This document shows, in pieces, positions 1 through 8,478 of a stretch of DNA of 64,000 nt; the first letter of the stretch is position 1, and the number at the start of each line of letters is the position of its first letter. The translations under genes were made by a program, and so were the position numbers. The notes beneath the pieces are model-generated. The model was given only the letters and a program-made list of their open reading frames with translations, was not told the DNA's origin and made no database searches. The stretch comes from CAYJNO01 sp964371715 (GTDB lineage Bacteria > Bacillota_I > Bacilli_A > Erysipelotrichales > Erysipelotrichaceae). The stretch is from positions 1-64,000 of the forward strand of contig CAYJNO010000001.1 of assembly GCA_964371715.1 (NCBI GenBank), in the 5' to 3' direction.

Positions 1-23
1 AAATTAGCTTCTTTTTTTCTATT

Positions 24-2897
24 CTATTCTTTATTATTTATTACTTCTTTATAATCATGATCATCAAGTCTAGTTAAGAAATCTAAAGTTGAAAGAGGTC
101 TATCAAATAAATATCCTTGTGCTATATCACATCCATATGTTTTCAATAGTTCAGCTTCTTCAATATTTTCGATACCTTCACAAACTATTTTTACATCTAA
201 TTCTTTAATCATCGATATAATATTTCTGATAACAACACGTCCAGATTCCACTAAAATGTTTTCTTGCAAGAATCCTTTGTCAATTTTAATTATATCAACA
301 TTAATTTTTCCAAGTCTATTTAAAGAAGATTCTCCAGATCCAAAATCATCCATTGAAATAGTAAAACCACGCCCTTGAAGTACACCGAGTATATCTTTTA
401 AAACTTCTTCTTTAGAAACAAGAGAACTTTCTGTTACTTCAATTTCAATAACGCTAGTTGGTAAATCATATCGGTCTAAAATTTCTAGTAATTTTGTTTC
501 TAAGTTAACATCTTGTAATGTAAGTCCAGAAAAATTAACTGATAATTTTGGCAATATATACTTTTTACGATACTTATCAATATAACGACATGTTTCTTCA
601 AAGATATATAAATCTAAATTATAAATAAATCCATTTTCTTCAAATGATGGAATAAATTCATCAGGAAAATATTGGAAACCATCATCTCTAATCCATCTTA
701 CTAGAATTTCTGCACCTACAATTTTATAAGTACTTAAATCAACTTTAGGTTGAAGTACAATTTTAAATTCTTTATTTTTTAAACTTTCATACATTTTTAA
801 TACAATATCATTATTTTTCTCAAATTTTCTTTGCATCTTTTCATCAAATGTATTGTATGTTACTCGATGAAAACTTTTCCCAACCTTACGCGCAAAATTA
901 GCTCTATCAATTAAAATATCGATTCCTAGCTTATTATCAAATACTTGATAAATCCCTACAGACATACTTAAGTTATAATTATCTGAAAGAATTCTTTTAA
1001 TTGATGGAATTAAAATATATTCACAGATATCTTCAATTCTACCACCATCATTTCTTTTACGATAAATGATATGTTTTTCTTCTTCCACTCTACTAATAAT
1101 AGCAGATGTTCCTTTTAGTGTTTCTGATAATTTTTTTGCTATAATTCTTATTGTTTCTGTACCTGTTTCATAACCATATGTATTATTAATTAATTTAAAA
1201 TGATCTATGTCTAAAGTAATGATTTCATACTCCCCATATCCTGCCATTGGTAGTTTTTGCGATACTGTTTCCATAAAATTATGCATTGAAGCAAGATTAG
1301 TTACAGCATCAATATCTAAGGCATTTTTTAATTCTTTTTTTGACTTATCCTGAATCCATAATATATAAGTTGATATTGATACTACAGCGATGAATAAAGC
1401 TATTAATATAAAGAATATATTATCTTCTATAATATTACCTAAACTTATTGTTGGTTCATAATCTTTTGTTTCTGTTACAATAACTTGCGTAATATATCCA
1501 TCACTTAATTGATTATACATTGTTGAAAATACATCATAATATTCATCTTTAATTTCATTGTTAATGTAAATAGCTAGTGGTAATTCGTAAGATGTAGAAA
1601 TCAATAAATAATCTTGATAATATCCCAATAAATATTCAGCATATTCTATACCAGCACTAGTAATAAAACAAATTTCAACATCACCATCTAAAAAAGCATT
1701 AAATAAATCAACAAAGTTATCGTAATACTTTATTTCTGCATTAGAATAATCCATACTTATTTTTTCTGCATTTATATTTACGTAACGTAACATACCAATA
1801 GTATTAATATTATCTAAGTCAGCACTATTGTGCGCAATAATTGACATTGATAATTCATAATAAGAAGGTATGATAGTATAATTATCTAAATTCATATTAC
1901 TTTTAGTAGTATTACCTAAAATAATATCTGGTCTTGAATTCTTATCAAAATCAATAAATGGGCTATATGGAATATAATCTAAATTAAAATCATATTCTGT
2001 TGCAATTCCATTTAATATTTCAACAGCAATACCATCAGGGTCTCCTTCATAGTTTAAATACTCAAGCGGTTGATGATCTTCTGTAAAACACACATTAAAT
2101 ACCTTGTGTTTTAAACTTGAAGCTTGAGATTTTGTTAATCCAATATTACTCAAATTTGAGCTACCATAATACTTTGTATCTATTCCCACTAATAAATTTT
2201 GTTCTTCAACTAATAATCTATTATATGCATTATTTAAATTATTAAATAAATTAGTATTATTTATATTAACGGCTAAAAAATAATCCTCTATTTTAAGATT
2301 TTTAGCAGTATAATGATTTATAGTATGATTATTTAGGGAAGAAACTAAATAGAAATCCGCATCCTCTTTTAAATAATTATTATAGTCATGATAAATAAGG
2401 TTGGCTTTTATATTATTTGTACTTAAATATTGGTTTAATTCTTCAATATTATTATCACCTTCATATATTGAAATTGTACTATTATTAATTGATGATAAGT
2501 CATCATAATAAATATCACTTTCTTTTGAGGCTAAAACTATTTGTTTAGTTGTAAATGGTGAATCTAATAACATAATGTTTGGATTAACATCTTCATCACT
2601 TATTAATCCTGCAACATCAATTTCATTATTATTTAAAGCAGTTAGCATTTCCTCTTTGTTATTGAATTTTTGATATTCAAATTCATAATTAGTATCAAAT
2701 TCAATTTGCGTTAAAATCTCATAACTAAAACCTATGTTGTTAGTTGAACTTTCATCATCAATTATTCCAGATCCACTATAATATCCAACCACAATTATTT
2801 GTGTTAAGTTATCATCATCCGCGCTATAAAAATTTAAATTGACATTCAATAATAGTAATACTGTAATAAAACATATTCTTATAAAATTAAGCTTCAT
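24..2897 (-). CDS. Membrane EAL-domain protein with two periplasmic solute-binding-like domains and a degenerate GGDEF
   Basis: Likely a c-di-GMP phosphodiesterase controlled by an extracellular ligand. Residues 1-25 are a signal or membrane segment. Two regions (about 30-245 and 265-475) resemble family 3 solute-binding (amino-acid-binding) domains. A transmembrane helix lies near 490-515. A GGDEF-like domain (about 530-690) keeps DIDHFKLINNTYGYETG but has RVEEEKH where RVGGDEF is expected, so it should not make c-di-GMP. The EAL domain (about 700-945) has AEILVRW for the EAL motif and keeps SVNFSG, EIEVTESS, DDFGSGESSL, KIDKGF, CEGIEN and QGYLF, so the metal and catalytic residues look intact. 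The start has GAGGG upstream. It appears monocistronic and diverges from rpsT. Domain calls are strong; the ligand is unknown. Confidence 0.88.
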   Translation of the reverse strand: MKLNFIRICFITVLLLLNVNLNFYSADDDNLTQIIVVGYYSGSGIIDDESSTNNIGFSYEILTQIEFDTNYEFEYQKFNNKEEMLTALNNNEIDVAGLISDEDVNPNIMLLDSPFTTKQIVLASKESDIYYDDLSSINNSTISIYEGDNNIEELNQYLSTNNIKANLIYHDYNNYLKEDADFYLVSSLNNHTINHYTAKNLKIEDYFLAVNINNTNLFNNLNNAYNRLLVEEQNLLVGIDTKYYGSSNLSNIGLTKSQASSLKHKVFNVCFTEDHQPLEYLNYEGDPDGIAVEILNGIATEYDFNLDYIPYSPFIDFDKNSRPDIILGNTTKSNMNLDNYTIIPSYYELSMSIIAHNSADLDNINTIGMLRYVNINAEKISMDYSNAEIKYYDNFVDLFNAFLDGDVEICFITSAGIEYAEYLLGYYQDYLLISTSYELPLAIYINNEIKDEYYDVFSTMYNQLSDGYITQVIVTETKDYEPTISLGNIIEDNIFFILIALFIAVVSISTYILWIQDKSKKELKNALDIDAVTNLASMHNFMETVSQKLPMAGYGEYEIITLDIDHFKLINNTYGYETGTETIRIIAKKLSETLKGTSAIISRVEEEKHIIYRKRNDGGRIEDICEYILIPSIKRILSDNYNLSMSVGIYQVFDNKLGIDILIDRANFARKVGKSFHRVTYNTFDEKMQRKFEKNNDIVLKMYESLKNKEFKIVLQPKVDLSTYKIVGAEILVRWIRDDGFQYFPDEFIPSFEENGFIYNLDLYIFEETCRYIDKYRKKYILPKLSVNFSGLTLQDVNLETKLLEILDRYDLPTSVIEIEVTESSLVSKEEVLKDILGVLQGRGFTISMDDFGSGESSLNRLGKINVDIIKIDKGFLQENILVESGRVVIRNIISMIKELDVKIVCEGIENIEEAELLKTYGCDIAQGYLFDRPLSTLDFLTRLDDHDYKEVINNKE

Positions 2898-3024
2898 TAT
2901 ACCCTCATTCTATTTTTACTTATATATTATATAATTTTATTTTACCCCTTACAATAAGAAGTATCACTAATAATATGAAATATATTTAATAGATTATTAT
3001 TTTTACTTTTTTTTGCACTATAGT

Positions 3025-3053
3025 TTGCTTTTTACAGTTACTTTTGATATAAT
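3025..3053 (+). promoter_or_regulatory. Promoter of rpsT
   Basis: TTGCTT and TATAAT are separated by 17 bases, with TG one base before the -10 hexamer (extended -10). Transcription would start near 3060, leaving a leader of about 20 bases with AAAGGAGG before the rpsT ATG. Confidence 0.6.
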
Positions 3054-3081
3054 TTCATAGCTTAGGTTAAAGGAGGTAAAT

Positions 3082-3342
3082 ATGGCAAATATTAAATCAC
3101 AAAAGAAACGTGCTATTACTAACATGCGCAAAAACGCTATTAACAGCGCTCAAAAATCAGCTCTTAAAACAGCAATTAAAAATGTAATTAAAGCTTGTGA
3201 AGCTAAAGATAAAGAAGCTGCTACTGTTGCATTCAACAAAGCTAACTCTTTATTAGACAAAGCTTTAACTAGTCACTTAAAAAGCAAAAATCATGTTGCT
3301 AGACAAAAAGCTCGTTTACAAATTTTAGTAAATAATATCTAA
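3082..3342 (+). CDS. rpsT: 30S ribosomal protein S20
   Basis: This 86-residue, Lys/Ala-rich protein begins MANIKSQKKRAITNMRKN, the classic S20 start, and has the usual S20 length. S20 binds 16S rRNA early in 30S assembly. A strong AAAGGAGG lies six bases before ATG. The gene stands alone on the plus strand with its own promoter and terminator, opposite trmK. In Bacillus rpsT also lies in this wider chromosomal neighbourhood. No odd features. Confidence 0.97.
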   Translation: MANIKSQKKRAITNMRKNAINSAQKSALKTAIKNVIKACEAKDKEAATVAFNKANSLLDKALTSHLKSKNHVARQKARLQILVNNI

Positions 3343-3345
3343 ATT

Positions 3346-3372
3346 AATCCTAACCTAATTAGGATTTTTTTT
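3346..3372 (+). terminator. Intrinsic terminator of rpsT
   Basis: AATCCTAA and TTAGGATT form an 8-bp stem with a 5-base loop, followed by a run of T, starting four bases after the rpsT stop. Confidence 0.8.
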
Positions 3373-3377
3373 AACAA

Positions 3378-3415
3378 AAAAATACCATTACTATTTATAT
3401 AGTAATGGTATTTTT
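3378..3415. terminator. Bidirectional terminator between rpsT and trmK
   Basis: A 16-bp inverted repeat built on ATACCATTACTA / TAGTAATGGTAT is flanked by A-run and T-run. It can end minus-strand transcription of the rpoD-trmK operon and back up the rpsT terminator. Confidence 0.8.
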
Positions 3416-3417
3416 AA

Positions 3418-4074
3418 TTAGTTTATTATTTCTTCAATAATTTTTATTTCATTCTCTAATATTGCAAGCTTTTCATTATCAGTAATTTGATTAAGCAATG
3501 CAATATATTTTAGTTTTAAATGTTTAAGATACGCTATATAGTCTTGGTCTTTTTTATTTAATTTAACACCATATTTTAATTCGACATTATTATATAATTC
3601 AAAGTTTTTTTGAGTATTAAAAGAAACGATTTGATAATAATGTACATCTTTTATAATTTTTTCGTCTAAAATTGTAAACTGATTATCATTAATCCATTCT
3701 CGTAATTTGTAAACATCTCTATTTACTTGTACGATAATTTTTTTATAATTTTTAAGTTTTGAAAATTCGTTTTCCAAGATCATTTTACAAGTTTCAAATC
3801 CCATGCCAGCAATAACAATTGTATCTACATCAGCTTCTACCTTTTCAAGTCCATTTGATAATATTGTTTTAATATTGTCTTCATATCCAAAGGATTCAAT
3901 ATTTGCAATTGCCTGGTTTAATGGTTTTTGATTAACATCCATAGCATAAGCTTTTTTACATTTGTCTTGCTTAACTAATTCACAAACAAGTTTACCATGA
4001 TCACATCCAATATCAGCAACAATACTATTATTATCAATTAAATCTAAGATTGCATTTAATCGTTTTGACAACAT
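3418..4074 (-). CDS. trmK: tRNA (adenine22-N1)-methyltransferase, TrmK/YqfN family
   Basis: The family methylates A22 of tRNA with S-adenosylmethionine. The N-terminal Rossmann SAM-binding motif is VADIGCDHGKL, the acidic loop is AYAMDVNQKPLNQA, and IVIAGMGFETC matches the MGG-type motif typical of TrmK. The length of 218 residues is normal. The C-terminal part is a Lys/Glu-rich helical region. The ATG overlaps the rpoD stop as TAATG, so translation is probably coupled. The order dnaG-rpoD-trmK is the Bacillus order, which supports the call. Confidence 0.88.
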   Translation of the reverse strand: MLSKRLNAILDLIDNNSIVADIGCDHGKLVCELVKQDKCKKAYAMDVNQKPLNQAIANIESFGYEDNIKTILSNGLEKVEADVDTIVIAGMGFETCKMILENEFSKLKNYKKIIVQVNRDVYKLREWINDNQFTILDEKIIKDVHYYQIVSFNTQKNFELYNNVELKYGVKLNKKDQDYIAYLKHLKLKYIALLNQITDNEKLAILENEIKIIEEIIN

Positions 4075-5261
4075 TAAATATTTTCCTTAAAATCCTTTAA
4101 TCTTTTTGATTTAGTAGGATGACGTAATTTTCTTAATGCTTTAGATTCAATTTGTCTAATTCTTTCTCTTGTTACATTAAATTCTTTCCCTACTTCTTCT
4201 AAAGTTCTATTTCTTCCATCTTCTAAACCAAATCTTAATCTTAACACTTTTTCTTCTCTTTCAGTTAGAAGCTTTAAAACATTATTAATTTCATCTTTTA
4301 ATAATTGGATGTTTGCATATTGATGAGGGCTAATCGCATCTTTATCTTCAATAAAATCACCAAGATGAGAATCATCTTCTTCTCCTATTGTAGTTTCTAA
4401 CGATACTGGATCTAAAGCAATCTTTTGAATTTCACGTACTTTTTCAGGTGAAATATTCTCCATTTTAGCTGAAATCTCTTCTGCAGTTGGATCTCTTCCT
4501 AAATCCTGTACTAATTGTCTTTGAATACGTGATAATTTATTAATAGTTTCTACCATATGTACTGGTATTCTTATAGTACGAGCTTGATCAGCAATAGCTC
4601 TTGTAATTGCTTGTCTAATCCACCAAGTAGCATATGTTGAAAATTTAAAACCTTTAGTATGGTCAAATTTTTCTACAGCTTTTACAAGCCCCATATTACC
4701 TTCTTGTATTAAATCTAAAAACAACATTCCTCTACCTACATATTTTTTTGCAATTGATACAACTAAACGTAAGTTTGCAGAAATTAACATATTATGGGCT
4801 TCCATATCCCCCTCTTTTGCACGTCTTGCAATTTCTGGTTCTTGTTCTGGTTTTAATAAATTAACTTGTCCAATATCTTTTAAATACATTTTTACTGGGT
4901 CATTAATTTTACTATAAGTATTACTTGCACCAAAGTTTACAGATATCTTAGGTAAATCTTCTAATTCATCATTATCAAATTTATCTAAATCTTCTAATGG
5001 CTCTAAATCATCATCATTATCTAATAGAATATCATCACTCATATCAATATTTTCGAAATCTGTATCATCAATTAAATCAATTGATTCCGTTTTAAACCAG
5101 TCAAATAAATCAGCCATATCATCATCATTGATTTCTAAATGTTCGATAGCTTTTAATACATCATCTTCCTTGAATGTATCACCTTTTTTGTGTCTAGCTA
5201 GGAAATTATTTTTAATTTCATCTAGAGATAACAATTCCTTTGGTAATTTTTTAGTCTTCAT
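4074..5261 (-). CDS. rpoD: Primary RNA polymerase sigma factor (sigma-70/SigA)
   Basis: The housekeeping sigma factor of 395 residues, compared with about 370 in Bacillus. Region 1.1-like sequence is acidic (residues about 40-105, many Asp). Region 1.2 has DPVKMYLKDIGQVNLL. Region 2 has ANLRLVVSIAKKYVGRGM, FLDLIQEGNMGL and the -10 reading helix FSTYATWWIRQAI. Region 3 has IRIPVHMVETI. Region 4 has REEKVLRLRFGL and the -35 helix-turn-helix ending VTRERIRQIESKALRKLR. AAGGAGG lies upstream of the start and the gene overlaps dnaG by 11 bases. It belongs to the macromolecular-synthesis operon. Confidence 0.97.
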   Translation of the reverse strand: MKTKKLPKELLSLDEIKNNFLARHKKGDTFKEDDVLKAIEHLEINDDDMADLFDWFKTESIDLIDDTDFENIDMSDDILLDNDDDLEPLEDLDKFDNDELEDLPKISVNFGASNTYSKINDPVKMYLKDIGQVNLLKPEQEPEIARRAKEGDMEAHNMLISANLRLVVSIAKKYVGRGMLFLDLIQEGNMGLVKAVEKFDHTKGFKFSTYATWWIRQAITRAIADQARTIRIPVHMVETINKLSRIQRQLVQDLGRDPTAEEISAKMENISPEKVREIQKIALDPVSLETTIGEEDDSHLGDFIEDKDAISPHQYANIQLLKDEINNVLKLLTEREEKVLRLRFGLEDGRNRTLEEVGKEFNVTRERIRQIESKALRKLRHPTKSKRLKDFKENI

Positions 5262-7017
5262 TTTTCATATACCTCCTTCTTTCAAGTTGCTTTTCTTCTA
5301 ATTTAGTTAATAATTCTCTTTTTAGTTCAACACTATTAACTTCTTTAATTTGGTTTTTTAGATTATTTACTTCTTCTTCAATTATCCTTAGCATTGATTT
5401 TTTTATTAAACTTACAAATAGTTCTTTTTCAAACATTTCAGGTATTTTTTCATTCATGGAAATTCTAAATAGTAAATCCCTAACTTTTTCATCTTTAATT
5501 TCATCTACAAGTATTGAAACATCTATTTTAGCATATTTACGATAATTATCAATAATTAATAGTGCTAAATGATGATTAGCTTCATCAACAAAATATCCAA
5601 GATTTTCTTTAAACAAGATAACTGCTTCCTCATAATACAACATCCAATAAAGCATTGTTTCCTCAGCTTTATCATAGCCACTTTTTACTTTTATCTTCTT
5701 ATGTTTTTGATAATCATTTTGCACTGTTTCAAATCTTGCAGGTGCATCTATATTAATATTATTAAATGTATTGATTTTAAAGCCTGTGAGTTGCTGTACT
5801 TCATGTGTTAAATTTTGTCGATCATAGTCATTTTTTAAATTTCTTATTTCTTCTTCAATTAACTCAATAAACTGTTTTTTCTCACTATAGTTTGTTAGAT
5901 TAAATTTATCCTTAAAATATTCAAGTATAAATTCACTATAATCCAATTGTCTTTTTAGTACTAAATTTAGCTCATTCTCGTTATATTTTTCTATTATTTC
6001 ATCAAAATCTAACTGAGTTTTATTTAATACAATTTTTATTTCTACACCATTTGCTTGTAATAGCTTTGCAGCTTTATACGTTGCATTTAATCCTGCACTA
6101 TCTCCATCAAATGCTAAAATTGCTTTATATTTCAATCTTTTTATTAGTGTGATTTGTTCATTTGTTAGTGCAGTCCCAAGTGTTGCGACAGCGTTTTTTA
6201 TATTTGCTCTATATAAAGCAATTACATCTAAGACTCCTTCAACTATATATATTTCTTTATTTTCTTTACCAAAGTCTTTTGCTTTATTTAAGTTATATAA
6301 TTCATTACCCTTAGAATAAATTACAGTTTGTGAAGTATTTAAATATTTGCTTGTATCATTCACAAGTGTTCTAGCACTAAAACCAATTGGATTTGAATTA
6401 TAATCAAACAATGGGAATAACACCCTATTTTTAAACACATCATAAACTCCTGTTGGAGTTACGTTTATAAGATTTGTAGCATTCATTACTTCATCACTAT
6501 AACCTTTAGCCTTTAAATAGTTATATAGTTCATTATTATCATTGATAACTCCTATTTCAAAAAATTCAATAATTTCTTGAGTGATACCTCTTTTAGTTAG
6601 GTAATCCATAGCTTTTATGCCAACATCTGATTCTAAATTATATTTTGTAAACTTGATAGTTTCCTTTAATACATCATAATATGCTTTATTTTTTATATAT
6701 TTTGTATCAATTTTTAAATATTTACTTTCGTCTATTGGTTTATTAATGATTTTACTAACTTTAATTACAGCTTCAACAAACCCAACTTTTTCAAATTTTT
6801 CAACAAATGTAAAGACATTGCCACCTGCTCCACATGAAAAACATTTATATATTTGCTTATCAACTGAAACAACCATTGATGGATTTGTATCATTATGAAA
6901 GGGACAAAGACATTGATAGTTTTTGCCCTTTTTCTCAACAGTAATATAGTTAGCTATTACATCTACTATATTACTACTATTTAAGATGTCGGTAATTAAT
7001 TCTTGACTTAAACTCAA
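5251..7017 (-). CDS. dnaG: DNA primase
   Basis: Synthesises RNA primers at the replication fork. Residues 38-65 hold the CHC2-type zinc ribbon (CLCPFHNDTNPS followed by CFSCGAGG). The TOPRIM domain carries IYIVEGVLDVIALY and ILAFDGDSAG. The C-terminal third is helical, as expected for the DnaB-interacting domain. The length of 588 is normal. The start is TTG, chosen because GGAGG lies six bases upstream and MSLSQELITDILNSSNIVDVI is a typical N-terminus. That Shine-Dalgarno begins just beyond the glyQS stop. Confidence 0.96.
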   Translation of the reverse strand: MSLSQELITDILNSSNIVDVIANYITVEKKGKNYQCLCPFHNDTNPSMVVSVDKQIYKCFSCGAGGNVFTFVEKFEKVGFVEAVIKVSKIINKPIDESKYLKIDTKYIKNKAYYDVLKETIKFTKYNLESDVGIKAMDYLTKRGITQEIIEFFEIGVINDNNELYNYLKAKGYSDEVMNATNLINVTPTGVYDVFKNRVLFPLFDYNSNPIGFSARTLVNDTSKYLNTSQTVIYSKGNELYNLNKAKDFGKENKEIYIVEGVLDVIALYRANIKNAVATLGTALTNEQITLIKRLKYKAILAFDGDSAGLNATYKAAKLLQANGVEIKIVLNKTQLDFDEIIEKYNENELNLVLKRQLDYSEFILEYFKDKFNLTNYSEKKQFIELIEEEIRNLKNDYDRQNLTHEVQQLTGFKINTFNNINIDAPARFETVQNDYQKHKKIKVKSGYDKAEETMLYWMLYYEEAVILFKENLGYFVDEANHHLALLIIDNYRKYAKIDVSILVDEIKDEKVRDLLFRISMNEKIPEMFEKELFVSLIKKSMLRIIEEEVNNLKNQIKEVNSVELKRELLTKLEEKQLERRRYMKNED

Positions 7018-7028
7018 TTAGTCCTCCA

Positions 7029-8402
7029 TTAAAACTTAACAGCTTTTTCTATAATTCCTTTTAAATCTTCAATTTTTACTCTTGTTTGCTCCATAGTATC
7101 ACGATCTCTGATTGTAACCATGTTATCATTTAAGCTTTCGAAATCATATGTGATACAGAATACTGTACCAATAGCATCTTGTCTACGATATCTTTTCCCA
7201 ATACTTCCCGCTTCATCATAATCAATATTAAAATCTTCTGCTAAAAGTTCATAAACTTTTAATGCTTCATCTTTTAATTGTTTTGATAAAGGTAGAACAC
7301 AAGCTTTAATTGGAGCTAATGCTGGAGAAAATTTCATTACAGTTCTTGTATCTGTCTCACTTAAAACTTCTTCAGTGTAAGCCTCTGTTAAAAATGCTAA
7401 TAACAATCTTTCAACACCAACTGCTGGTTCTACTGTGTATGGTATGAATTTTTCATTGGTTTGTGGATCTAAATATTCCATTGATGATTTTGATGCTTCT
7501 TGGTGTTTTGTTAAGTCGTAATCTGTACGATCTGCAATACCCCAAAGTTCACCCCAACCAAATGGATATAAATATTCAATGTCACATGTAGCTTTTGAAT
7601 AGAATGACAATTCTTCTGCTCCATGCTCTCTTAATCTTAAATTATCATCTGTAAGTCCTAAGTCTTTTAACCATTTCATACAGAATTCTTGCCAGTATTT
7701 ATACCAAGTTAAATCAGTTCCAGGTTCACAGAAAAATTCAAGTTCCATTTGTTCAAATTCTCTTGTTCTGAAAATGAAGTTGCCAGGTGTAATTTCATTT
7801 CTAAATGATTTACCAATTTGTCCAATTCCAAATGGCAATTTTTTTCTTGTTGTTCTTTGTACATTTTTAAAGTTAACAAACATCCCTTGTGCAGTTTCAG
7901 GTCTTAAGTAAATAGTGTTTTTACTATCTTCTAAAATTCCTTGGAATGTTTTAAACATTAAATTAAATTGTCTAATATCTGTAAAATTATGTTTACCACA
8001 ATTTGGACAATTAATATTATTATCGTCAATGAATTTCTTTAACTCTTCATTCGACATTCCTTCACCATTATTTGCTCCATTTGTAAACTCTTCGATTAAA
8101 TGATCAGCACGATGTCTTGTTTTGCATTCTTTACAATCCATTAAAGGATCTGCAAATCCTCCTAAATGACCTGATGCTTCCCATACTTTTGAATTCATCA
8201 AAATAGCAGATTGAATACCTACATTATAAGGGTTTGCCTGTATGAATTTTTTCCACCAAGCATTCTTTATATTATTTTTTAATTCAATTCCTAAAGGACC
8301 AAAATCCCATGTATTACTAAGTCCTCCATAAATTTCTGACCCTTGATAAATAAACCCTGTATTTTTAGCATGTGCAACTAATGTTTCCAGCTTTTTTTCC
8401 AT
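7029..8402 (-). CDS. glyQS: Glycyl-tRNA synthetase, single-chain class II
   Basis: Charges tRNA-Gly. At 457 residues it is the alpha2 eukaryote-like type, not the separate alpha/beta chains of most Bacilli. Seen in order: GFIYQGSEIYGGLSNTWDFG, motif 2 FRNEITPGNFIFRTREFEQME, and motif 3 within VEPAVGVERLLLAFL. The anticodon-binding domain is C-terminal. Two CxxC pairs (CKEC, CPNC) sit in the inserted zinc-type region around residues 88-150. SD GGAGGAA lies upstream. The upstream gap has no room for a T-box leader. Gene position matches Bacillus glyQ-glyS next to recO. Confidence 0.95.
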   Translation of the reverse strand: MEKKLETLVAHAKNTGFIYQGSEIYGGLSNTWDFGPLGIELKNNIKNAWWKKFIQANPYNVGIQSAILMNSKVWEASGHLGGFADPLMDCKECKTRHRADHLIEEFTNGANNGEGMSNEELKKFIDDNNINCPNCGKHNFTDIRQFNLMFKTFQGILEDSKNTIYLRPETAQGMFVNFKNVQRTTRKKLPFGIGQIGKSFRNEITPGNFIFRTREFEQMELEFFCEPGTDLTWYKYWQEFCMKWLKDLGLTDDNLRLREHGAEELSFYSKATCDIEYLYPFGWGELWGIADRTDYDLTKHQEASKSSMEYLDPQTNEKFIPYTVEPAVGVERLLLAFLTEAYTEEVLSETDTRTVMKFSPALAPIKACVLPLSKQLKDEALKVYELLAEDFNIDYDEAGSIGKRYRRQDAIGTVFCITYDFESLNDNMVTIRDRDTMEQTRVKIEDLKGIIEKAVKF

Positions 8403-8429
8403 AATAAAAATTCCTCCAATAACCTATAT

Positions 8430-8459
8430 AATATATCATATTTAATAGCCATTTTTCAA
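8430..8459 (-). promoter_or_regulatory. Promoter of glyQS-dnaG-rpoD-trmK
   Basis: Read on the minus strand, TTGAAA and TATATT are 18 bases apart and lie about 30 bases upstream of the glyQS Shine-Dalgarno. Confidence 0.5.
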
Positions 8460-8478
8460 TTAAATATCATTGAAATAG

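Noticed and set aside
8403..8478. T-box riboswitch before glyQS
   Set aside because: Only 76 bases separate the genes and they contain a promoter and SD. No T-box sequence or terminator is visible.
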